Assembly (NCBI GenBank): GCA_002375765.1
Contig: DFMV01000044.1
Coordinates: 1-12,303 of the forward strand
Direction of reading: 5' to 3'
DNA length: 12,303 bases
Source: Rhizobiales bacterium UBA3584
GTDB taxonomy: Bacteria; Pseudomonadota; Alphaproteobacteria; Rhizobiales; Devosiaceae
Shown here: positions 6,383 to 12,303 of the stretch, piece after piece
How positions within the stretch are numbered: position 1 is the first letter of the stretch
How the letters are laid out: each line of letters begins with the position of its first letter
The notes under the pieces: model-generated
The model's database searches: none
Told to the model about the DNA's origin: nothing
The model's input: only the letters and a program-made list of their open reading frames with translations
Program-made: the position numbers and the translations under genes

Positions 6383-7522
6383 CTATCTCCTGTGACCGGT
6401 ATGGAGCCGGCCTTCCATGTAGATCGAATAACGGGACATTCCGAAACAGAATATCCAGAACACGAAACCCGCGAACACGTAGCCGGTCACCGCATCGCTG
6501 GGGAACTGCCAGGCGATATCCGAGCCAGCGGCCCGAACGGTGTTGAGCAGCTCGAAAATGCCGATGATCGAGACCAGGGTGGTGTCCTTGAACAGGGCAA
6601 TAAAGGTATTCACGATGCCCGGGATCACGTGCTTGAGGGCCTGGGGCAGGATAATCAACGCCGTAGTCTTGAGCTTGTTGAGGCCCAATGCATAGGCCGC
6701 TTCTCGCTGCCCGCCAGGAATTGCCTGCAAGCCGCCACGCACCACTTCAGCCATGTATGCCGATTCAAACAGCACAATGCCGATGATGGCGCGCAGCAGC
6801 ACGTCGGGATTTGTGCCCTGAGGCATAAATAGCGGGAACATGACAGAAGCCATGAACAGCACCGTGATAAGGGGTACGGCGCGCCAGAGCTCAATGAAGG
6901 CGACACAGAACCCTTTGATTACCGGTAGTTTTGACTGCCGGCCAAGCGCGAGCAAAATGCCCAGGGGCATCGATACAATGATGCCGATCAGCGAAATGAT
7001 CAGCGTCAGCGTCAACCCGCCCCACTGGCGTGTGGGAACGACTTCCAGCCCAAATATGCCGCCATACATCAGGAAGTAGGCGACGAACGGATAGACGCCA
7101 AAGAACAGGATGGCGGCAGTGCGCACGAATGGCATGCGCGGGGCAAGCAAGGGGATCAAAAGGATGATCCCGATGATGAACATCAAATTTATGCGCCAGA
7201 TTTCATCCGGCGGATAAAAACCATAGATGAAGAAGTTGAAACGCGCCTGGATGAAGATCCAGCAAGCTCCGACCCCTTCAAAACGACACGCCTCGCCCCG
7301 CAACCCTTCAGGATCGGTGAACACCGCATCGGCGACAAGAAAATTCCAGATGGGGAACAGAGTCCAGACGATCACGGCAAGACCGATGATGGTCAGGATT
7401 GAATTGCCCGGAGTGGAAAAAAGATTGGTGCGCATCCAGGCACCGACCCCGGTCATCCTCCTTGGAGGCGGCAGAGGATCGACGATTTTGGTGCGGACAA
7501 AGCTGAGGTCTGTGGTGCTCAT
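6383..7522 (-). CDS. aapM: General L-amino acid ABC transporter permease AapM
   Basis: The 379-residue inner-membrane permease forms half of the amino acid channel. Hydrophobic segments lie near residues 40-62, 112-126, 134-156, 168-192, 205-230, 243-260, 300-325 and 345-362. The cytoplasmic EAA loop that contacts the ATPase is visible as GGQREAAYALGL (270-281). The protein is larger than typical HisM/GlnP permeases (about 220-240) because of extra N-terminal membrane segments and a loop at about 65-108, which is characteristic of the Aap/Bzt family. Two cysteines (C79, C87) fall in this loop, within ACRFEGVGACWIF, and might form a periplasmic disulfide. The ATG at 7522 is 4 bp after the aapQ stop, and aapP begins 3 bp after this stop, so all three are one operon. 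Confidence 0.94.
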   Translation of the reverse strand: MSTTDLSFVRTKIVDPLPPPRRMTGVGAWMRTNLFSTPGNSILTIIGLAVIVWTLFPIWNFLVADAVFTDPEGLRGEACRFEGVGACWIFIQARFNFFIYGFYPPDEIWRINLMFIIGIILLIPLLAPRMPFVRTAAILFFGVYPFVAYFLMYGGIFGLEVVPTRQWGGLTLTLIISLIGIIVSMPLGILLALGRQSKLPVIKGFCVAFIELWRAVPLITVLFMASVMFPLFMPQGTNPDVLLRAIIGIVLFESAYMAEVVRGGLQAIPGGQREAAYALGLNKLKTTALIILPQALKHVIPGIVNTFIALFKDTTLVSIIGIFELLNTVRAAGSDIAWQFPSDAVTGYVFAGFVFWIFCFGMSRYSIYMEGRLHTGHRR

Positions 7523-7526
7523 GATC

Positions 7527-8732
7527 TCAACGCTCCACCAGCGCGACGCGCGAATTGTACCAGTTCATGAACAGCGACGTCGTCAGCGAGAATGTCAGAT
7601 AGACCGCCATCGTGAGCGCCACGATCTCGACGGCCCGCCCACTCTGATTGATCGCGGTGCCCATGAAGACGTTGACCAGCTCGGGAAAAGCGATGGCCGC
7701 CCCAAGTGAAGAGTTCTTGGTCAGGTTGAGATATTGGCTGGTCAGCGGCGGAACGATGATCCGCATGGCTTGGGGAATGACGACCAGCCGCAGCCGGTCA
7801 CCTTCCTTGAGCCCGAGGGCGGAAGCGGCTTCGACCTGGCCGTAGTTGACGGCCTGAATGCCGGCACGCACGATTTCGGCGATGAAGGCCGCCGTATAGA
7901 TGACCAAGCCCATGATCAGGGCAGTCAACTCTGGTGGCACGACGAAGCCACCAGTGTAATTAAACCCGGTCAATTCGGGATAGCTGAACGCGATCGGCAC
8001 CTGCGCAGCAAGCAGCGCAATCACCGTCGGGACCAGGACAATGCCGAGCATTGGCAGCACGACAGGAAGTCGGTCTCCCTTTTCTTCCATCTTGCGGATT
8101 CGACGCGCGCGCCAGATCACAGCCGCAATGATCGAAACGATGAAAATGCCGAGAGCGAGCAGGAACCGGCTGTCACTCTGGAGCAGCGGCAGATAAAGCC
8201 CCCGCTGGTTCAGGACCGCGCCCAGGGGCAACTCGTAGCTTTGCCGAACAGCAGGCAAGGCGTTGAGCGCCATGAAGTACCAGAAAAACAGCTGCAGCAA
8301 GAGCGGCATGTTGCGCATGACTTCGACATAGACTGTCGCAAGTTTGCGGATGAGGAAATTTGAAGAGAGCCGCGCGATACCGATGATAAAGCCCAGTATC
8401 GTTGCCAGCACGATGCCGATAACGGCCACCAGCAGCGTGTTCAATATGCCGACGATATAGACGTCGAGGTAGGTCGAGCTGCGACTGAACGGCAAGAGGG
8501 AGAAGCCGATGTTGAAACCGGCGGTCTGGAACAGAAATCCAAACCCGGTGGCTCTGCCTTGCGCCGCCATATTGGCCGCCGCGTTGGACTGTAGCCACCA
8601 GAACAGCAGCACAACCCCGATAAGCAATGCGGCCTGATATGCAATCCCGCGCGCAGTCGGATTGTAAAAAAGCGAAGCGTCAAGGCCCGACCGTGCCGAA
8701 GTGCCCGACCGCTTCTGCGAGACGTCTGTCAT
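7527..8732 (-). CDS. aapQ: General L-amino acid ABC transporter permease AapQ
   Basis: The 401-residue inner-membrane permease pairs with AapM. Segments GIAYQAALLIGVVLLFWWLQ (29-48), about 92-120, 140-160, 189-207, 226-244, 270-290 and 366-388 are hydrophobic. The EAA loop is GQVEAASALGL (298-308), followed by IPQAMRIIVPPL (319-330), which is typical of polar amino acid permeases. Like AapQ and BztB it carries a large insertion between membrane segments (about 160-265), making it much longer than GlnP. On the minus strand AAGGGA precedes the ATG at 8732 as a ribosome binding site. It is separated from aapJ by 114 bp that contains a stable stem-loop, while the following permease is only 4 bp away. 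Confidence 0.94.
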   Translation of the reverse strand: MTDVSQKRSGTSARSGLDASLFYNPTARGIAYQAALLIGVVLLFWWLQSNAAANMAAQGRATGFGFLFQTAGFNIGFSLLPFSRSSTYLDVYIVGILNTLLVAVIGIVLATILGFIIGIARLSSNFLIRKLATVYVEVMRNMPLLLQLFFWYFMALNALPAVRQSYELPLGAVLNQRGLYLPLLQSDSRFLLALGIFIVSIIAAVIWRARRIRKMEEKGDRLPVVLPMLGIVLVPTVIALLAAQVPIAFSYPELTGFNYTGGFVVPPELTALIMGLVIYTAAFIAEIVRAGIQAVNYGQVEAASALGLKEGDRLRLVVIPQAMRIIVPPLTSQYLNLTKNSSLGAAIAFPELVNVFMGTAINQSGRAVEIVALTMAVYLTFSLTTSLFMNWYNSRVALVER

Positions 8733-8806
8733 GTTGATCCCTTAACCCCTGGCCGAACCGACGGCATTGCAGCTGTTAAGCGCTGCTTGACTGCTAGTTC
8801 GGAAGT

Positions 8807-8829
8807 GCCCGGGCGCTGGGCGCCCGGGC
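8807..8829 (-). other. Stable GC-rich stem-loop between aapJ and aapQ
   Basis: GCCCGGGCGC (8807-8816), a 3-nt loop (8817-8819) and GCGCCCGGGC (8820-8829) form a perfect 10-bp stem starting 17 nt after the aapJ stop. No T-tract follows in the transcription direction, so it is not a classical terminator. Such intergenic hairpins commonly protect the upstream binding-protein mRNA from 3' exonucleases or partly terminate transcription, giving more binding protein than permease. That role is inferred here. Confidence 0.6.
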
Positions 8830-8846
8830 TGAAAGGTGGTCGACGC

Positions 8847-9866
8847 TTAGCGGATCGGCGGAGCGTACATGACGCCGCCATCAGTCCACAGGCTATTCAC
8901 GCCGCGCGGGATGTTGATCGGTGTTTCGGGGCCAACATGCTTGGCATAGAGTTCGCCATAATTGCCCACGTGCTTGATGATCCGGTAGCCCCAATCGGTC
9001 GAGAGGCCGATCGGCGTGCCGAAATCGCCTTCAACGCCCAGCAAGCGACGAACAGCAGGATTTTCCGAACCGAGCATGTCGTCGACGTTTTCCGAAGTCA
9101 CACCGAGTTCTTCTGCATTGAGCATGGCAAACAGGGTCCACTTGGCGATATTGAACCACTGGGTGTCGCCGGAGCGAACCGAGGGGCCAAGCGGCTCTTT
9201 GGAGATGATCTCTGGCAGGATGATATGGGCTTCGGGATCGGGGAAACCAGAACGCTCGGCAGCCAGGGCCGAGGAGTCCGTCGTGAACACGTCACACCGT
9301 CCATCGAGATAGGCCTGAACCACTTCGTCCTGGTTGACGAACACAACGGCGTTGGACAGATCCATGCCCTGCGTCGCGAAGTAGTCAGCAGCATTAAGCT
9401 CTGTGGTCGTGCCGGATTCGATACAGACCGCGGCACCGGAGAGTTCCGTCGCAGAGGTTACGCCCGCATCCTCACGCACCATGAAACCCTGACCGTCATA
9501 GAACATGGTGCCAGTGAAGGTGATGCCAAGATCGGTATCGCGGCTCATCGTCCACGTGGTCGTACGCGACAGCACATCGATGTTGCCGTTGGCAAGGCTT
9601 TCGAAGCGGACCTGCGATGTCAGCGGGGTGTAACGAACAGCCTCGGGATCGTCGAAGATCGCCGCAGCCATGCCGCGGCAGAAATCGACTTCCAGGCCAG
9701 TCCAGTTGTTATTGTCATCGGGGAATGAGAACCCCGGGACGCCTTCGGTCACGCCGCACTGCAGAAAGCCACGCTCCGTCACCTCGTCGAGCGTCTGCGC
9801 GAAGGCAGCGGATGAGGTGGTCGCCATCGCGGCTGCCACAGCGCAAGTGATGAATTGTTTTTTCAT
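8847..9866 (-). CDS. aapJ: General L-amino acid-binding periplasmic protein AapJ
   Basis: The 339-residue periplasmic protein captures a broad range of L-amino acids for AapQMP. MKKQFITCAVAAAMATTS begins a clear Sec signal peptide, cleaved after AFA at about residue 23. Family 3 landmarks are SRTTTWTMSRD (100-110, with R109 for the ligand carboxylate), ESGTTTE (150-156), and GRCDVFTTD (189-197), where D197 is the expected amino-group ligand. Four cysteines (C37, C63, C148, C191) are shared with the paralogue at 4326-5408 and may pair. Length matches rhizobial AapJ (about 341). The ATG at 9866 is preferred: AAAGG (9878-9874) lies 7 nt upstream and the signal peptide begins there. An open frame back to 9935 adds 23 hydrophilic residues and is unlikely. 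It is the first gene of the aapJQMP operon and is divergent from metC, an arrangement known in rhizobia. Confidence 0.95.
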   Translation of the reverse strand: MKKQFITCAVAAAMATTSSAAFAQTLDEVTERGFLQCGVTEGVPGFSFPDDNNNWTGLEVDFCRGMAAAIFDDPEAVRYTPLTSQVRFESLANGNIDVLSRTTTWTMSRDTDLGITFTGTMFYDGQGFMVREDAGVTSATELSGAAVCIESGTTTELNAADYFATQGMDLSNAVVFVNQDEVVQAYLDGRCDVFTTDSSALAAERSGFPDPEAHIILPEIISKEPLGPSVRSGDTQWFNIAKWTLFAMLNAEELGVTSENVDDMLGSENPAVRRLLGVEGDFGTPIGLSTDWGYRIIKHVGNYGELYAKHVGPETPINIPRGVNSLWTDGGVMYAPPIR

Positions 9867-10111
9867 AGGATTGCCTTTGTTTCCTAACCCTTTTTGACGG
9901 AGCTGGTGCGTTGCCGCCCACCCCTCTTGTCCCACCTGTTGGCGGGAAGCAGCGCCCTATTGCCATCGAGCGCATTGCTGGGCAGCATCGAAGCCCAGTT
10001 TTACTGTGTGCGTCAAGGGCAAAAGCGATACGAAAATAGTCACTTCCAAGTGCCCGCCTAAATATGAAGCACCAATACTGACCTTTTATAAGTGATCCAG
10101 GCCGGAGTAAC
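9867..10111. promoter_or_regulatory. Divergent aapJ / metC regulatory region
   Basis: This 245-bp region must carry both promoters. Toward metC, TATAAG (10087-10092) is a fair -10 with no good -35, and GGAG (10104-10107) lies 4 nt before the metC ATG. Toward aapJ, TTGACG (10016-10011, minus) is a good -35 without a matching -10 at 17 nt. No sigma-54 GG-N10-GC pair was found in the parts I checked, and no SAM-II-like riboswitch is evident ahead of metC. An inverted repeat at 9978-9998 lies in the middle. Confidence 0.4.
9978..10002 (+). other. Inverted repeat with T-run in the aapJ / metC divergent region
   Basis: CTGGGC (9978-9983) and GCCCAG (9993-9998) are separated by 9 nt and followed by TTTT (9999-10002) on the plus strand. 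The form is that of a weak rho-independent terminator pointing at metC, or simply a dyad operator. With a 6-bp stem and only four T residues the terminator reading is tentative, especially as it lies between divergent genes. Confidence 0.3.
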
Positions 10112-11302
10112 ATGTCAGATTCAGAAAAAGCCGCGATATTCCAACAAGGTACAGAGACGTTTCTTACGCATGGCGGGCGGGATCCCAATGCCCAGCACGG
10201 CTTTGTCAACACGCCCATTTACCGGGGCAGCACGGTTGTTTTCGATACATTGGCGGAGCTTGATGACAGCAAAATTCGTTACCGGTACGGCCGACAGGGC
10301 ACGCCGCTCACCACCGGGCTGGAGACACTGGTAACCGAGTTGGAGGGGGCCGCCGGGACCGTCCTCACGCCATCGGGAGTATCGGCAATTTCCTTGGCGT
10401 TTCTTACGTGTTTGTCGGTAGGCGATGAAGTTCTGATCACCGATTCCGTTTACGAACCAACACGAAGATTTGCCGACAGCGTGCTTAAGCGCCTTGGAAT
10501 CAGCACCCGCTATTTCGATCCGAGAATCGGGGGCGCTATCGCGAACCTGGTGAGCGAGAAGACCCGCGCGGTATTTCTCGAAAGTCCGGGTTCGCTGACG
10601 TTTGAAATTCAGGACCTGCCCGCAATAGCCAACGCGCTATCGGGGCGCGGTATCGCTGTACTCGTCGACAATTCCTGGGCGACTCCTCTGTTTTACAATC
10701 CGCTGGCTCTGGGGGCCGACATCATCATTCATTCGGCCACCAAGATGTTCGTTGGCCACTCTGATGTGATGATGGGCACGGTTTCGGCCAATGACGGGTA
10801 TCTGGATCAGCTTGTGCACACGCACAGGACGTTTGGGCTTATCGCCTCACCCGATGATACCTATCTGGCAACACGGGGCATGCGGACCCTTGCCGTGCGG
10901 ATGAAGGAGCATCAGGCCCGCGCTCTCGAACTGGCCAGCTGGCTCGACCAGATGGACGCTGTCGAAGTGCTGCATCCCGCCCTGCCCTCTCATCCCGATA
11001 ACCACATCTTTTTGCGAGACTTTTCGGGGAGCGGCTGCCTGTTCTCAATCATCCTGCCGCCGGCGTCGCGACAAGCCGTTGCGGCCATGGTGGACGCCAT
11101 GCGCGTTTTCGGCATGGGCTATTCCTGGGGCGGATTTGAAAGCCTGATCCTGCCGTCGGACCCCAAGCGCATCCGCACTGCCGTGCCGTGGGAGGTGCGT
11201 GGCAATCTGCTGCGGATTCATGTGGGTTTCGAGGACCTCAACGACCTCAAAGCCGATCTCAGCGACGGAATTGCGCGTTATTTGAATACAGCGGGGATGT
11301 GA
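10112..11302 (+). CDS. metC: Cystathionine beta-lyase (MetC), PLP-dependent
   Basis: The 396-residue cytoplasmic enzyme splits cystathionine into homocysteine, pyruvate and ammonia, the penultimate step of methionine synthesis by transsulfuration. It belongs to the Cys/Met-metabolism PLP family (fold type I). YGRQGTP (59-65) contributes phosphate-binding residues of the neighbouring subunit, LESPGS (156-161) and VDNSWATP (185-192, D186 to the PLP ring) follow, and SATKMFVGHSD (208-218) holds the Schiff-base lysine K211, corresponding to K210 of E. coli MetC. GYSWGGFESL near the C terminus is characteristic of cystathionine beta-lyases. Length is normal. GGAG lies 4 nt before the ATG. It is divergent from aapJ, and its last 25 bp overlap the end of the convergent PAP2 gene. 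Desulfhydrase side activity is common in the family. Confidence 0.94.
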   Translation: MSDSEKAAIFQQGTETFLTHGGRDPNAQHGFVNTPIYRGSTVVFDTLAELDDSKIRYRYGRQGTPLTTGLETLVTELEGAAGTVLTPSGVSAISLAFLTCLSVGDEVLITDSVYEPTRRFADSVLKRLGISTRYFDPRIGGAIANLVSEKTRAVFLESPGSLTFEIQDLPAIANALSGRGIAVLVDNSWATPLFYNPLALGADIIIHSATKMFVGHSDVMMGTVSANDGYLDQLVHTHRTFGLIASPDDTYLATRGMRTLAVRMKEHQARALELASWLDQMDAVEVLHPALPSHPDNHIFLRDFSGSGCLFSIILPPASRQAVAAMVDAMRVFGMGYSWGGFESLILPSDPKRIRTAVPWEVRGNLLRIHVGFEDLNDLKADLSDGIARYLNTAGM

Positions 11303-12027
11303 CGGCGGCGCAGCCAGCGCATGAGCGGCTCGAAGGCTGCGAACATACGGTAGTGCACCCGACCGCCTTTGACCTCCATGCCCCAGCGCCGGGTGACGAA
11401 ATAATCGCGAACCACAATTGCCGAGGCCAACCCGACAAACGATCCGGCGATCACATCGGAAAGATAGTGATCGCCGACCACGATACGGCTGAGCCCGATC
11501 GCAAAGCCAAAGGCGATCAGCCAGCCATGGAATCGACCGTTGGTGAGGGTGCGCAACACCAGGGCAAAGGCGACCGCAGTCGTCGCGTGTCCGGACGGAA
11601 AGCTGTGGAAACTCCAGTCCAGCAATTCAAACGGCTGGAAATGAAGCACTCCCAGGTCTTCGAGATACATTGGGCGGGCACGCCCGATGATGCGTTTGAT
11701 CACCACAGTGACCAGACCGGAAATGGCGATGGTGGCAAATATATAGGCCGAGATCGCCAAAACGCCTCTCGCTGCCCAGGCCCAGCTGTAAGAGAGCTTG
11801 AGTCGCAAACCTGCCCCGCACAGAAGTCCGGCCAAAAGCGTGGGGACAAACAGCCAATCCGATTTGCCCAGGTCGGTTATGAAGCGGAAAAATGCTCGCT
11901 CACCCGATGGCCAATTGCGCACTGCCTCGGTAACGGGGCCATCGAGCAGAACCGCCAGGGCAAGAAGCCCCAGCATCGTCCATAAGGGCCACCAGAACAG
12001 GACTTTCGCCTGCCGGTGCCGTTCCAT
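11278..12027 (-). CDS. PAP2-family membrane phosphatase
   Basis: The product is an integral membrane phosphatase of the PAP2 / lipid phosphate phosphatase family, 249 residues from the ATG at 12027. The three-part active site is complete: K111-x6-R118-P119 (KRIIGRARP), PSGH (144-147, H147 the general acid/base) and S180-R181-x5-H187-x3-D191 (SRIVVGDHYLSD). About six hydrophobic segments alternate with these motifs, placing the catalytic residues on the outer face. Substrates in the family include phosphatidic acid, undecaprenyl pyrophosphate, phosphatidylglycerol phosphate and lipid A phosphates; the sequence does not decide. A longer GTG start at 12159 (293 residues) is possible, but the added codons are rich in A/T third positions unlike the rest, while AAGG lies 5 nt before ATG 12027. 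A TTG at 12072 is a further option. Convergent with metC, with a 25-bp overlap of the coding ends. Confidence 0.88.
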   Translation of the reverse strand: MERHRQAKVLFWWPLWTMLGLLALAVLLDGPVTEAVRNWPSGERAFFRFITDLGKSDWLFVPTLLAGLLCGAGLRLKLSYSWAWAARGVLAISAYIFATIAISGLVTVVIKRIIGRARPMYLEDLGVLHFQPFELLDWSFHSFPSGHATTAVAFALVLRTLTNGRFHGWLIAFGFAIGLSRIVVGDHYLSDVIAGSFVGLASAIVVRDYFVTRRWGMEVKGGRVHYRMFAAFEPLMRWLRRRHIPAVFK

Positions 12028-12162
12028 GACAGCCTTGAGCCATTGGGCGGTAAAGGTTTCGGGAGCAAGCAATTTTCCCCGGTCTCCATCTTCTTGGCCA
12101 GTTGAGGCCTGGAATTTTGCTGTCGCGCTTGCTGGAAATGCTCCGGGCGCGGCTAACACGCC

Positions 12163-12191
12163 TTGCCCTGCCAGAAAAGAATGTGTATCGC
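12163..12191 (+). promoter_or_regulatory. Candidate tRNA-Pro promoter
   Basis: TTGCCC (12163-12168) and TATCGC (12186-12191) are separated by 17 nt, placing a start site about 10 nt before the tRNA. The -10 matches only its first three bases well, so this is tentative. Confidence 0.28.
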
Positions 12192-12208
12192 AACACCGAT
12201 GGCCATGT

Positions 12209-12285
12209 CGGGGTATAGCTCAGCCTGGTAGAGCACCGGTTTTGGGAACCGGGGGTCGCAAGTTCGAATCTTGCTGCCCCGACCA
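12209..12285 (+). tRNA. tRNA-Pro (anticodon UGG)
   Basis: A complete 77-nt cloverleaf can be drawn by hand. The acceptor stem pairs CGGGGTA (12209-12215) with TGCCCCG (12275-12281). A GCTC/GAGC D stem encloses the D loop. The anticodon stem CCGGT/ACCGG (12236-12240, 12248-12252) encloses TTTGGGA, with TGG at 12243-12245 reading the proline codon CCA and wobbling to other CCN codons. The T arm carries TTCGAATC. The discriminator A (12282) is followed by a genomically encoded CCA (12283-12285). A protein reading frame on the opposite strand across this gene is an artefact. Confidence 0.97.
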
Positions 12286-12303
12286 TTGGCCAGCCATGGG
12301 ATT

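Noticed and set aside
8787..9728. Long plus-strand open frame (313 codons) opposite aapJ
   Set aside because: Antisense to a well-supported gene with full motifs, and no recognisable family in its translation.
9867..9935. N-terminal extension of AapJ by 23 residues
   Set aside because: It is hydrophilic, has no good ribosome binding site, and would bury the clear signal peptide that starts at 9866.
10087..10111. Possible SAM riboswitch or other metabolite leader before metC
   Set aside because: The likely leader is very short and no SAM-II-like conserved core was recognised in the 245-bp region.
11188..11985. Plus-strand open frame of 265 codons across the metC end and the PAP2 gene
   Set aside because: Out of frame with metC and antisense to the PAP2 active-site motifs; composition is that of a shadow frame.
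11900..12286. Minus-strand open frame of 128 codons starting over the tRNA, with ARFELATPGSQNRCSTRLSY near its N terminus
   Set aside because: This peptide is the well-known spurious translation of the reverse complement of a tRNA; the frame then runs antisense to tRNA-Pro and out of frame with the PAP2 gene.

Overview
The window looks like chromosomal DNA of an alphaproteobacterium, most likely of the Hyphomicrobiales (rhizobial or Devosia-like). The reasons are a moderately high GC content, an aapJQMP-type general L-amino acid ABC transporter with a metC-like gene divergent from it, and a long (348-residue) CysK-type enzyme of the kind common in rhizobia. The genus is inference; no taxonomic marker gene is present.

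Layout, left to right. The left edge (1-65, minus) holds the first 21 codons of a gene that looks like cysD (sulfate adenylyltransferase subunit 2). A 201-bp divergent region separates it from a class I photolyase (267-1667, plus). A CysK-like PLP enzyme follows (1824-2870), then 11 bp later a cardiolipin synthase with two HKD motifs (2882-4321). The cls stop lies 4 bp from the end of a minus-strand block: a second, divergent AapJ-like periplasmic binding protein (4326-5408), a rho-independent terminator (5531-5555), then aapP, aapM, aapQ and aapJ, all minus. A strong stem-loop sits between aapJ and aapQ. After a 245-bp divergent region comes metC (cystathionine beta-lyase, plus). Its 3' end overlaps by 25 bp a convergent PAP2-family membrane phosphatase gene (minus). 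A tRNA-Pro(UGG) gene with an encoded CCA closes the window.

How the genes fit together. Three genes concern sulfur assimilation and sulfur amino acids (cysD, cysK-like, metC). They flank a broad-range amino acid importer. Two membrane-lipid genes (cls, PAP2) lie alongside. AapJ captures amino acids in the periplasm, AapQ and AapM form the channel, and AapP hydrolyses ATP.

The least ordinary element is the extra binding protein downstream of aapP. It keeps the AapJ fold signature, four cysteines and the carboxylate-binding arginine. By eye it has lost the other canonical ligand residues, including the aspartate that normally holds the amino group. It also appears to have its own promoter and a TTG start. 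Most of the window is otherwise ordinary core-genome content; no mobile element, CRISPR array or phage feature was seen.
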